DNA of 18,168 nt from positions 1 to 18,168 of the forward strand of contig CAYWJW010000032.1 of assembly GCA_964458795.1 (NCBI GenBank). Direction: 5' to 3'. Below the pieces are notes generated by a model, which saw only the letters and a program-made list of their open reading frames with translations, was not told the DNA's origin and searched no databases. The first letter of the stretch is position 1; each line of letters begins with the position of its first letter. This stretch comes from JAJTHY01 sp964458795 (GTDB lineage: Bacteria > Pseudomonadota > Alphaproteobacteria > Rickettsiales > Midichloriaceae). This document shows positions 6,335 to 13,615 of this stretch, one piece after another. Both the position numbers and the translations under genes were made by a program.

Positions 6335-8209
6335 TTATTTTAAACGAAATATCGTAATAAATCTACGAAGCATTGCTATAATTCCACTCGCGAATATTAA
6401 AAATCCGCCGAACCAAATGAACGAAATCATAGGACGAACATATACTCGCGTTACTATATCTTTGTTCTCGTTTGTTTCTCCTATGCTTATATATAAATCA
6501 TAAAGTACTGTGTGCAATATACCTGCTTCTGCCGTTTGTTGATTTTCAACTGGATATAAGTGAGTTTCTGGATTAATCATACCTAAAAATTTCGTTCCGT
6601 GAACTGCCTCAAAAGTTGCTACGCGTGACAAGTAATTAGGGCCTCTGTAGTAGTCTATTTTCTTTAGTGTTATAGTATAATATCCCAGTTTTAAGCTCTC
6701 ATTGAGCTTAACTATTTTCTCAGTTTCCATCTGACTCAAAGAGTTTATAGAAATAGCGAGAGCTAGAACTCCAAATCCGAAATGAGCCATCACCATGCTC
6801 GACGAGGAATATGTTTTTGTAATAAATATAAAAGCCATACTTTTGCTAGTTTCCAAAATAAGGTATATCGCAAACATAATAATCAAAGCTGTAATTACTT
6901 TGAACTCAGGCAAATGGTATATTATAACTGAGGTTATAACCAGCGAGGCTGCTAGGTTTATGCCAATAGCTTTGCGCAGTTGGTAGCGTGTACCATTATA
7001 ACTAAACTTAGGAGCCACTATGCACAAGGCTAGCAAGGTTGCGATTGTTGGCGCCAAAATACTGTTATAGTAAGGCGCGCCAACTGAAATTTTTTCAGAT
7101 AAGATTATTTCTAGAACTAGTGGATAAAAAGTTCCAGTAATCACAACTACTGTAAAAAAAATGAAGAGAATATTATTCATAGCAATCATAAATGGTTTGC
7201 TAGGAAAGGTTAAAGAATTACTCGAATCATTTCTATTCTTCAACAGATAAGTTCCCAACCCAATTGCAACAAGAATAGCTAGTATAATAAGTATTGCTAT
7301 CCCTCTAGCCGGGTCAACAGCGAAAGAGTGTACCGAAGTTATTGATCCAGAGCGTACCAGAAACGTTCCGACACAGCTGAGAGAGAAAGTTAATATAGAA
7401 AGCATTATTGCCCAACTCTTAAGCTGCCCTGATTTTATAACAACAAGCAATGTGTGCAAAAGCGCAGTAGCCGAGAGCCACGGAATTAACGACGCGTTTT
7501 CCACAGGATCCCAAAACCAATACCCTCCCCAACCTAGCTCACGATAAGCCCACCAGCTGCCTAATGTTATCCCTAGAGTAAGCGCACTCCAGGAAAGCAT
7601 AATGAATGGAAAGATGATCTTAGCCCAAATCTTAGGATTAATACCGCAGATTAATGCTGCCATGGAAGAGGAGTAGGCTATTGAAAATCCAACATATCCT
7701 AAGTAAAGTATCGGAGGATGTAGAGCTAATCCAATATCCTGCAAAATGGGATTAAGACCCAATCCATTAATTGGTGTTGGGAAAATGCGGACAAATGGAT
7801 TTGATAGAGCTATAGTGTAAAGTGCGAAAAGTGCGATGATAAGGCCCTGGAAATTAAGTGTTACGCGCTTATCAGCTTTTCCGGGCGCAAATACTGCAAA
7901 GAGCATATTGAAGAAAGCTAATACCAGAACCCACATTAACATAGATCCTTCATGATTGCCCCATGCTCCAGATATTCTATATACTAACGGTTTGGTAGTG
8001 TGCGAGTTATTAGCGACTAAAACAATGGAGAAATCTGATGTAGCAAAGCTCCATATTAGGATTAAAAAAGCAATTAGTATTGATATGAAACCAATAATGG
8101 CAACAGTCTTGAATATGCGCATATCCTTAGTTAGTGCCGATAAGAATGTCTGAATGCACGCAAAAATGAGTGCTACAGTTAAAGATAATTCTGCAAGATC
8201 TGGTAACAT
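6335..8209 (-). CDS. ccmF: Cytochrome c haem lyase subunit CcmF
   Basis: CcmF, with CcmH/CcmI, attaches haem to apocytochromes c in the System I pathway of the cytoplasmic membrane. The protein is 624 residues from ATG 8209, with about 14 hydrophobic segments. The WWD signature is clear: TLGSWWAYRELGWGGYWFWD with PVENASLIPWL following (about 213-243). Conserved His-bearing loops are visible in RISGAWGNHEGSMLMW (about 78-93), LHPPILYLGY (about 163-172) and SVHSFAVDPARG. A periplasmic domain precedes the last membrane helix at the C-terminus. The ATG at 8209 is preferred over TTG 8263 because family members begin close to MLPDLAELSLTVAL. Other ccm genes are absent here, as in Rickettsiales where ccm genes are scattered. 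It is the first gene of the minus-strand operon with feoC and bcp. Confidence 0.94.
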   Translation of the reverse strand: MLPDLAELSLTVALIFACIQTFLSALTKDMRIFKTVAIIGFISILIAFLILIWSFATSDFSIVLVANNSHTTKPLVYRISGAWGNHEGSMLMWVLVLAFFNMLFAVFAPGKADKRVTLNFQGLIIALFALYTIALSNPFVRIFPTPINGLGLNPILQDIGLALHPPILYLGYVGFSIAYSSSMAALICGINPKIWAKIIFPFIMLSWSALTLGITLGSWWAYRELGWGGYWFWDPVENASLIPWLSATALLHTLLVVIKSGQLKSWAIMLSILTFSLSCVGTFLVRSGSITSVHSFAVDPARGIAILIILAILVAIGLGTYLLKNRNDSSNSLTFPSKPFMIAMNNILFIFFTVVVITGTFYPLVLEIILSEKISVGAPYYNSILAPTIATLLALCIVAPKFSYNGTRYQLRKAIGINLAASLVITSVIIYHLPEFKVITALIIMFAIYLILETSKSMAFIFITKTYSSSSMVMAHFGFGVLALAISINSLSQMETEKIVKLNESLKLGYYTITLKKIDYYRGPNYLSRVATFEAVHGTKFLGMINPETHLYPVENQQTAEAGILHTVLYDLYISIGETNENKDIVTRVYVRPMISFIWFGGFLIFASGIIAMLRRFITIFRLK

Positions 8210-8221
8210 ATGTCTTTTTAG

Positions 8222-8261
8222 GTGATTTAAATAAGTAAAATTTAGTTGTTTATTTAAACAC
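8222..8261. promoter_or_regulatory. Inverted repeat in the divergent ccmF / small secreted protein region
   Basis: TTTAAATAA at 8226-8234 is a perfect inverted repeat of TTATTTAAA at 8250-8258. The outer GTG (8222-8224) and CAC (8259-8261) extend it with one unpaired A. It lies between the divergent starts at 8209 and 8306, so it could be an operator or a loop in the ccmF leader. It is AT-rich, so chance is possible. Confidence 0.3.
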
Positions 8262-8305
8262 AAGAACTGCTAAATTGAAACTCCAAATAATTTAAGAGGT
8301 TATAT

Positions 8306-8593
8306 ATGAAATTGTTTACAGGCCTTATTCTTGCAAGTGCTCTATTTATCTCACAACCAGCTTTTGCTGAATGCACTACTTATGAGTGCAAAAAGAAGGC
8401 AACTCTGGCCGATAAAACCATATCTGAGGCTGTGAAAAAAGAGCTTAAAGAATTTTATGAGAAGAGTGATAAACTATATAATGAAACAAGAGAAAAAAGA
8501 AAAGAACTTAGGAACGCTTTATCCGAAGACGCTAAAAAGGCTATGGCCAAACACCATAAACGCAAAAGAAAACCTACCAAGACTGCTGGTTAG
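8306..8593 (+). CDS. Small secreted, Lys-rich helical protein of unknown function
   Basis: This 95-residue protein is not recognised as a family. Residues 1-21 form a typical Sec signal peptide (MKLFTGLILASALFISQPAFA), with likely cleavage after AFA. The mature part has a Cys pair, Cys23 and Cys28 (ECTTYECKK), that could form a disulfide or bind a ligand. A charged, probably helical segment follows (about 30-78) with heptad-like Leu/Ala spacing, and then a very basic His/Lys/Arg tail (KHHKRKRKPTK). The start ATG 8306 is well supported by AAGAGG 6 bases upstream. It stands alone, divergent from ccmF. Its stop codon TAG (8591-8593) overlaps the opposite-strand stop of the lipid kinase gene. A periplasmic metal- or nucleic-acid-binding role is conceivable but unsupported. 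Confidence 0.75.
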   Translation: MKLFTGLILASALFISQPAFAECTTYECKKKATLADKTISEAVKKELKEFYEKSDKLYNETREKRKELRNALSEDAKKAMAKHHKRKRKPTKTAG

Positions 8594-9204
8594 ATCAACT
8601 TATTTACTAATCCCCATACTATACCAAACACTATGGGGATCAGTAAATTGTCATTCACTCTGAGTTTTTTGGAAAAAAGCTCTGCTGCTGTAGCAGCAAA
8701 TGCTGCCACAAATAATGGCAATAGTTTAACGTCATAGATTAAGCTAAAAATTAAACAAATTACCAGAGCGCTTATTAGAAACGCTGCAGATCCCTCTAGA
8801 CTTTTGTTCGAAACCTTGTGTTCTCCATATAGTTGGCCAACAATGGATGCAAGCACATCGGATATGACAAGTATGGTAAAGGCGCTCAAGAATGCAGCTT
8901 TAGGTAGCAAGATTATAGTAGCAAACGCAGAAATCATCATATAGCTTGCGCCATTAAGACTATGCTTTTCATTGGCGCGAAACATAGATTGGAATTTGAA
9001 ATGCTTAAGTAGATCGTCCACTACAGGCTTAAAAGGCGTGTTTGTTATGCGAATAATATCTATGAGAAGTAGTATGACCAGAGCGCCACTTACAATTAGA
9101 AATGTGGGTAACACGCCTATGAATCCATAAAGTAACACCACCCATATTGAGGTTAAGTGTAGCAACTTCCTGGTTATTTCATTTCTACTCATAGATTTTT
9201 TCAT
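8590..9204 (-). CDS. CTP-dependent diacylglycerol/dolichol kinase-like membrane protein (SEC59/DGK1 type)
   Basis: The 204-residue protein matches the family of CTP-dependent lipid kinases that includes dolichol kinase (Sec59), yeast Dgk1 and plant phytol/farnesol kinases. These phosphorylate a polyprenol or diacylglycerol at the membrane. Family marks are EITRKLLHLTS (9-19, with RK and His16), LNGASYMM (83-90), and the conserved block VISDVLASIVGQLYGEHKV followed by KSLEGS (113-139), with Asp116, Gly127 and Lys134. Six or seven hydrophobic segments are visible. The bacterial substrate cannot be stated. The start is ATG 9204; ATG 9192 is an alternative, and neither has a strong ribosome binding site. 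It converges on the small secreted protein gene with overlapping stop codons, and its 3' end contains a long hairpin. Confidence 0.8.
   Translation of the reverse strand: MKKSMSRNEITRKLLHLTSIWVVLLYGFIGVLPTFLIVSGALVILLLIDIIRITNTPFKPVVDDLLKHFKFQSMFRANEKHSLNGASYMMISAFATIILLPKAAFLSAFTILVISDVLASIVGQLYGEHKVSNKSLEGSAAFLISALVICLIFSLIYDVKLLPLFVAAFAATAAELFSKKLRVNDNLLIPIVFGIVWGLVNKLI
8602..8648. repeat. 17-base inverted repeat (hairpin) inside the 3' end of the lipid kinase gene
   Basis: The arm ATTTACTAATCCCCATA (8602-8618) pairs with TATGGGGATCAGTAAAT (8632-8648) around a 13-base loop. There is one mismatch: A-C in plus-strand RNA and a G-U pair in minus-strand RNA. The hairpin begins 9 bases after the plus-strand stop at 8593 and could end that transcript, although no clean T-run follows. 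It is also coding sequence for the last residues of the kinase. Confidence 0.6.
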
Positions 9205-9221
9205 GGCTTTTAATGTCTAAA

Positions 9222-9251
9222 TTGCTTTTGTTGTTATTACCATGATACAAT
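9222..9251 (+). promoter_or_regulatory. Sigma70-like promoter for the 155-residue membrane protein
   Basis: TTGCTT (9222-9227) and TACAAT (9246-9251) are separated by 18 bases. The predicted start of transcription is near 9258, giving a leader of about 15 bases that contains the GAGGTGA ribosome binding site (9261-9267) before ATG 9274. Confidence 0.4.
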
Positions 9252-9273
9252 CCATGAAGTGAGGTGACAAGAA

Positions 9274-9741
9274 ATGGAATTTTTATTTATCATATTTGTT
9301 GTAGTAGCAGTATTAATACTGGGTGCAATGGTATTCTTCAGCTATTTAGCAACGTATTATAGGCTCAAAGAGAGTAAGCGGCGTCTTGCTGCGATTGACC
9401 AAGGCTCACCTTATCGAAGGCGCAAACCCCCTCTGCCCAAGAAAACTGATGAAGTTTTATCAAAAGATCGCGGACTTGAGAAGTTAAAAGAGGAAAGAAG
9501 AGAAACTGGCGTTACGAAATACAACCCTGAAGAGCAAGAGCTTGAGAGCAGTCGCGACAATGAAGTTATAGTAGGGGTTGCTAAGCCAGTTGGAATATGG
9601 TCAAAATTCATAATGAAGCAAAAAATGGGATTCATTATCGCGATGGGTGGGCTCCAGAACAACAAAAAAGGCGGTTTCTGGACAAATCTAATTAAGGCAC
9701 AAGGTTCCTCACGCGGCAAAGGGCATGGTAAAGGTAGGTAG
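9274..9741 (+). CDS. Single-pass membrane protein with basic cytoplasmic tail, unknown function
   Basis: This 155-residue protein is not recognised. One hydrophobic helix spans about residues 3-27 and is followed by YYRLKESKRRLAAI, which by the positive-inside rule puts the rest in the cytoplasm. The middle (about 40-95) is highly charged and proline/basic rich (SPYRRRKPPLPKK). The C-terminal part (about 105-145) is again mildly hydrophobic, with WSKFIMKQKMGFIIAMGG and GGFWTNLIKAQG. The protein ends in a Gly/Lys/Arg tail, SSRGKGHGKGR. The start ATG 9274 is strongly supported by GAGGTGA 6 bases upstream and a sigma70-like promoter. The two ends look more constrained than the middle. It stands alone, divergent from the lipid kinase. 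It could be a conserved Rickettsiales-type orphan, but I cannot verify that. Confidence 0.7.
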   Translation: MEFLFIIFVVVAVLILGAMVFFSYLATYYRLKESKRRLAAIDQGSPYRRRKPPLPKKTDEVLSKDRGLEKLKEERRETGVTKYNPEEQELESSRDNEVIVGVAKPVGIWSKFIMKQKMGFIIAMGGLQNNKKGGFWTNLIKAQGSSRGKGHGKGR

Positions 9742-9778
9742 ATACAGCCTTATACTATCAAATACTTGGAGCCATATT

Positions 9779-12529
9779 TCAATTTCGCATATTCTGTAAC
9801 AGAACCTTTTGAGAGCGGCATATTTTCCTGATTTCTGCGTGATCTTTAACTTCGCGATACAATATCAAAACTTCCCCAGCATCATCATATAATGTGCGTG
9901 CGAGTAATCTAGAGTCGCAATTAGCCTTTAACTCAAACATGCCATTTGATAGCTCCTTATCGCCATTATTGCCAAAAGCATGACTACATAATCCTTTTTT
10001 AATAGCTGTAAGGAAAATACTTAATACTTGCAAATTAGCATCAATTGCCGCTCTGTGCTTGGGGAAAAATACTGGATCAACTTCATATACATTTCCCTTA
10101 GCTTCGGAGTACTCTACACCATCTACTACCCAGCAAAATTGATTTGCTGCTGGAGTAGATGGAGGCGCTATACAATTTATTTTTCTATCTTGGAAAAATT
10201 CATGAACCTTTTTCGGATCATAGTCTTCCCAGCTCCAATCCTTTTCTTCCTCGCTATCTTCGGATTTTTCTTCACCACTATCTTTAGATGGTTCAACAAC
10301 CATACCATCTTTTAGGAAGCAATCTTGAATGGCAGTTGGCTTGGAGAAATTTGCACGAGCAGCTTCTGGGAGCAATAAAACTAAATGTTGCGCATATGCT
10401 TCGACTCTATATTTTGTGATAGAATCTGGAACAAGTTCTTTTATGGCATATAAGAAGCTTAATGATTGTAATTCATCTGGCAAACTGACTTTATTAGTTA
10501 TATAGATTGAATATATAACATGATGCTCAATTATTGAATTGAGCACTGCTGTCCCCCTATGGGTGTGCGATTTAAAAAGCTCAACAGCTTCTTCCATTTG
10601 ATTTAATTGCAGGTGGGCATTTATCCTAAAATATACAACTAAACTATCTTCTCCCCAAATGCTCTCATCAGAAAACTTATCTTTAAATGCAAAGTTCAAT
10701 ATATTTTCTGGTTCCCTATTATGAACATAACATAACAAAAGACTCTTCAAGTGAAAATCTAGCTCGAGCTTGAGTTGTTTATTATGCGAGATAGTATTAT
10801 TATCAAAAAGAGTTATAAGTTCATAAATGTAATATATTGCTCTTTGGGGATTGTGAGAGTCCATACATTTGGGGTAAGCAAAACTAAACCAAAGCTCTTT
10901 TGCAGTATCGTTTATCTCCAGAGCTGATGCTTGTAATTCTGCATTCTCAAAAGTTAGCTCATCAGTAGCTGTTTGGTATATAATTCTAATGAGCTGCTTA
11001 ATAACATCATTGCCTATGGCTTGAGAGTAGACCTCATTTAATTCACCAAATCTTTTAAGCTTCACTAGATTAAAGCTATATAATAACAGTATATTCTCAT
11101 CTTCTTTATCATATTCAAAAGCAAGAGAATGATAATGTACGAGTTTTTCAAGGCTATCTGCATGTTGTTCTGCAATCTTTACGTAAAGATTGGCCAATTC
11201 TTTATGTACACAGTCTATATAGCTTTTATAATTGCGTAAGTTGCTTTTGTTATTATTTATAAGTAGAAGCAAAGATGATAAATAATCCGCCCATTCTTCA
11301 GCTGATTGGGAATCTTCAAAGTGCATATATAAATTCAAGTGTGATCCAATCCTATCATCACATGTCTTAATGGATTGCAACATCTTATTGGCCGCAAAAA
11401 ATAGTTCTTTAAGCTCCTCTCTATCCCCAAATATCTTGATATAAACCTTCACTATCTCATAGCATATTTCTGGATCTCTGCCGTTCTTATTATAGAGTTC
11501 ATTAGCATATTTTATCAGTCCTTTAGCATCTGTATACTGCGTTACAAGATATATATTTAAGAGTTGATAAATATAATCTTTAGCTTGTTTCAGAAAAACT
11601 TTTCTTTTGAGCAGTAGTGCGGCTTCATCACCTTTGGATAACTCCTTTACATGTGCAGCAACCACGCATTTTCTTTTCAACTCTTCGTCTTCTAGAGTGC
11701 TTTGGGATGGATTTTGAAGAAGGGGGTAGTTGGTTAAATATTTGTCCTTAATCCCATTTAAACCCTTTACATAACTTGCTTTTTCTTGCGTTAATTTTGG
11801 CTTGCGAAGCGTTCTAAAAGTCTTAAAAAGGTGCGTAATAGTTGGATCCTCTTTTACCCAATCTGCATATTCTTTTGCAAAGTATTTATAGGGAGATGTT
11901 ATAGACTTGGCAATATCATCGTCTGTAAGCTCTAGTAGCAGGGACATCCGTATAGCATGGCTTCTAGATGAAGTATTGAGCTCGTCACCTTGTTTTGATC
12001 GCAGTTTCTCCAGAAGTGAAAATGCTATATAGTTGTTAAACAAAACTGCTATTTCTAGAGGGTAGTTTCCAAGCGAGTCCTTAGCATTGGAGTCTGCTCC
12101 GTTATCCAGCAAATATTTAATTATTGGGAACTTGCCCCTAATACAGGCCAGGGATAAAAGTATTGGGCAACTGGAAACTTGAAACCCTGAATTTTTTATG
12201 ATGAACTGCAATCCTTTTAAATTATCCCTTGTTATACAGAGAGTTAAGGCTTTTGAAACAGTTGCTAAGCCTGACTCTACCGATAGCAAGGCTCTAACAC
12301 TATCCAAAGAATAAGTTTCTAATACTACTTCCTCTGCGCCATAAGCTACAAAGGCTAGAATTGCATTTAGTCTTTCTTCAGGATTTTCGATAGAATCTAA
12401 AGAATAGATCTCTTTTAACCTATCTATTTCACCAGCCTTTATAAAGTCTATGGCTATCTCGAGCTTCTTAAGGCAATTAGAGTAGGTATTTATATCATTT
12501 CTGAAGATTTTATGGAATTCTTGTCTCAT
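9779..12529 (-). CDS. Large ankyrin / helical-repeat protein with possible RelE/HigB-like C-terminus (candidate effector)
   Basis: This 916-residue protein has no signal peptide and no membrane helix. Ankyrin repeats lie in the N-terminal fifth. The best, residues 122-151, contains PILLSLACIRGKFPIIKYLL and DNGADSNAKD, and the next continues GNYPLEIAVLFNN. A 31-residue periodicity further upstream (EIYSLDSI at 40, ETYSLDSV at 71) suggests degenerate earlier copies. Residues about 190-740 are almost all helical and Leu/Tyr/Glu rich, and look like a TPR-type solenoid. An acidic stretch (DSGEEKSEDSEEEK) leads to a C-terminal domain (about 783-916). Its segment NGMFELKANCDSRLLARTLY with EVLILYREVKD resembles the strand pattern of RelE/HigB toxins. 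Host-cell interaction is a reasonable inference for such architecture in Rickettsiales. The start ATG 12529 lacks a Shine-Dalgarno site but has a good promoter. Confidence 0.75.
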   Translation of the reverse strand: MRQEFHKIFRNDINTYSNCLKKLEIAIDFIKAGEIDRLKEIYSLDSIENPEERLNAILAFVAYGAEEVVLETYSLDSVRALLSVESGLATVSKALTLCITRDNLKGLQFIIKNSGFQVSSCPILLSLACIRGKFPIIKYLLDNGADSNAKDSLGNYPLEIAVLFNNYIAFSLLEKLRSKQGDELNTSSRSHAIRMSLLLELTDDDIAKSITSPYKYFAKEYADWVKEDPTITHLFKTFRTLRKPKLTQEKASYVKGLNGIKDKYLTNYPLLQNPSQSTLEDEELKRKCVVAAHVKELSKGDEAALLLKRKVFLKQAKDYIYQLLNIYLVTQYTDAKGLIKYANELYNKNGRDPEICYEIVKVYIKIFGDREELKELFFAANKMLQSIKTCDDRIGSHLNLYMHFEDSQSAEEWADYLSSLLLLINNNKSNLRNYKSYIDCVHKELANLYVKIAEQHADSLEKLVHYHSLAFEYDKEDENILLLYSFNLVKLKRFGELNEVYSQAIGNDVIKQLIRIIYQTATDELTFENAELQASALEINDTAKELWFSFAYPKCMDSHNPQRAIYYIYELITLFDNNTISHNKQLKLELDFHLKSLLLCYVHNREPENILNFAFKDKFSDESIWGEDSLVVYFRINAHLQLNQMEEAVELFKSHTHRGTAVLNSIIEHHVIYSIYITNKVSLPDELQSLSFLYAIKELVPDSITKYRVEAYAQHLVLLLPEAARANFSKPTAIQDCFLKDGMVVEPSKDSGEEKSEDSEEEKDWSWEDYDPKKVHEFFQDRKINCIAPPSTPAANQFCWVVDGVEYSEAKGNVYEVDPVFFPKHRAAIDANLQVLSIFLTAIKKGLCSHAFGNNGDKELSNGMFELKANCDSRLLARTLYDDAGEVLILYREVKDHAEIRKICRSQKVLLQNMRN

Positions 12530-12557
12530 ATTTATAAATATATTTATTTTAGCAGGG

Positions 12558-12585
12558 ATTATAATAGAAATCGCGAACTATGCAA
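12558..12585 (-). promoter_or_regulatory. Sigma70-like promoter of the ankyrin/solenoid gene
   Basis: On the minus strand TTGCAT (12585-12580) and a perfect TATAAT (12563-12558) are spaced 16 bases apart. Transcription would start near 12551, giving a leader of about 20 bases to ATG 12529. That leader contains the 14-base perfect palindrome ATAAATATATTTAT (12534-12547) in place of a ribosome binding site. Confidence 0.5.
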
Positions 12586-12629
12586 ATTATTAAGTGAGAT
12601 TAAAGTGCAACAAAATATTTTTATCTTTA

Positions 12630-12662
12630 GGACTTCCATACCAAATCTGTGAGGAGTATAAT
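12630..12662 (+). promoter_or_regulatory. Promoter with GGACTTCCAT element, upstream of the 60-codon gene
   Basis: GGACTTCCAT (12630-12639) is followed after exactly 17 bases by a perfect TATAAT (12657-12662). An A/T tract, CAAAATATTTTTAT, lies just upstream, like an UP element. The same GGACTTCCAT element and spacing recur before the rpiB-glyA fusion (15275-15307). Transcription would begin near 12669, about 30 bases before ATG 12701. Confidence 0.5.
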
Positions 12663-12672
12663 TAAAGGTAGA

Positions 12673-12699
12673 ATGAAGAATCGCATGTCTGGAAGTTAA
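12673..12699 (+). CDS. Eight-codon leader ORF (possible uORF)
   Basis: ATG 12673 follows AAAGG at a good distance and encodes MKNRMSGS, ending at TAA 12697-12699, one base before the ATG of the 60-codon gene. It would lie inside the transcript from the 12657-12662 promoter. It may couple or attenuate translation of the next ORF. No resemblance to known amino-acid leader peptides is evident. Confidence 0.3.
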   Translation: MKNRMSGS

Positions 12700-12700
12700 A

Positions 12701-12883
12701 ATGAAAGATGGCTTGGTTATAGCGGATTTAGATCCAAAGGAACAGAAGGAGTTAAAGGCCATAGGAGAGGATCTTAGGAAATCCGGGGTAGGCGATATTA
12801 GTGATGTAAAGAACGAAGCTTTATGGCTTTCGCCAAGCCCTACGCCTATTCCTGGTCAGCCTCAAACTGCTATTGGACGCTAG
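12701..12883 (+). CDS. Small acidic protein of unknown function (60 residues)
   Basis: This 60-residue ORF is probably real. It has a matched promoter, a ribosome binding site (GGAAG, 5 bases before ATG) and a protein-like composition: charged and helical at the start (DPKEQKELKAIGEDLRK), then a Ser/Pro-rich end (LSPSPTPIPGQPQ). There is no signal peptide, membrane helix or cysteine. No family is recognised. The antisense ORF over the same DNA has a less natural composition and no ribosome binding site. Its stop (12881-12883) is 3 bases from the opposite-strand stop of comF, so the genes converge tightly with no terminator between them. It could also be the tail or remnant of a longer gene. 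Confidence 0.5.
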   Translation: MKDGLVIADLDPKEQKELKAIGEDLRKSGVGDISDVKNEALWLSPSPTPIPGQPQTAIGR

Positions 12884-12886
12884 AGT

Positions 12887-13615
12887 CTAGTAAGTTCTGG
12901 CTAAGGTAACTACTTTGACCCTTTTAGCACCTACCTTTTTTAAAGTGGCGGCGCATTCGTTTGCTGTGGCTCCTGTGGTCATTACATCATCGACTAGTAT
13001 AATGGTTTTTCCTTTAACTAGAGCGGATTCGGTTACTAAAAAGGTGTTCTTGAGGTTTTGCATCCGTTCATGGCGCTTAAGGCCCACCTGACTTAAGCTT
13101 GGTTTAGTTTTTATAAGTAGATCTAGCATAAGTTGCGTGCCTGATAGCTTGCTAAGATTTCTAGCAATGAGAAGGGCATGATTATATTTGCGGCGACGTA
13201 GGTTGGTTTTATGCATGGGGACGGCTACTATTATATCGGCCTCATATATCATCTTGCAGGAGTTACGATACATAAGGCTAGCAAAGCTCTTAGCATATTG
13301 AGTTTTATCATTAAACTTAAGGTCATGGACTAGTTTCTTGGTAAATGAATCATAGCGAAAAACTGAGCTGGTTTCATCGAATTTTGGTTTAATCTCACTG
13401 CATATATAGCATCTACTACCAAGGTAGTCTGCAGGTAAAGGTAAACAACAAGTATGGCAGCATGGCGAGGAAATGAATTCTATTTTGCCCCAACACTTTG
13501 AACAGAAAGTATGGGCAGAATCAACGTTTTGATTGCAGGCAATGCATTTAGGAGGGTATAATACATCCAAGAATTTATCAAATAACCTCCTAAAACTATT
13601 TTTGAAATGCAACAT
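12887..13615 (-). CDS. comF: ComF family phosphoribosyltransferase-like protein
   Basis: ComF proteins take part in natural DNA uptake and recombination, and also occur widely in bacteria without known competence. The 242-residue protein has an N-terminal zinc-finger region, YPPKCIACNQN with Cys24, Cys27, Cys38 and Cys41. A second cysteine group (CCHTCC, Cys69, Cys72) follows. The type I phosphoribosyltransferase fold comes next, with AVPMHKTNLRRRKYNHA (131-147) and the PRPP loop IILVDDVMTTGAT (205-217). The start ATG 13615 is chosen because homologues begin about 15-20 residues before the PPxCxxC motif. The upstream extension from 13669 would add 18 residues and sit inside the divergent gene. 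The starts of comF and the methyltransferase overlap by 9 bases. A promoter (TTCAAA, 17, TATTAT) would give a nearly leaderless mRNA. Confidence 0.9.
   Translation of the reverse strand: MLHFKNSFRRLFDKFLDVLYPPKCIACNQNVDSAHTFCSKCWGKIEFISSPCCHTCCLPLPADYLGSRCYICSEIKPKFDETSSVFRYDSFTKKLVHDLKFNDKTQYAKSFASLMYRNSCKMIYEADIIVAVPMHKTNLRRRKYNHALLIARNLSKLSGTQLMLDLLIKTKPSLSQVGLKRHERMQNLKNTFLVTESALVKGKTIILVDDVMTTGATANECAATLKKVGAKRVKVVTLARTY

Noticed and set aside
6335..8209. Possible NrfE (nitrite reductase haem lyase) instead of CcmF
   Set aside because: No nrf genes are nearby and the protein's length and signature fit the general CcmF; the two are hard to separate on sequence alone, but context favours CcmF.
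8210..8263. 18-residue N-terminal extension of CcmF from TTG 8263
   Set aside because: CcmF homologues begin at the MLPDLAEL-type segment; the extension is hydrophilic, covers the divergent regulatory repeat and lacks a ribosome binding site.
9411..9719. 102-codon minus-strand ORF opposite the 155-residue membrane protein
   Set aside because: The plus-strand ORF has a strong SD, a promoter and a membrane anchor; the antisense frame has none of these.
12559..12762. 67-codon minus-strand ORF opposite the promoter and start of the 60-codon gene
   Set aside because: It has no ribosome binding site and an unnatural Phe/Ser/His-rich composition, and it overlaps the promoters on both strands.
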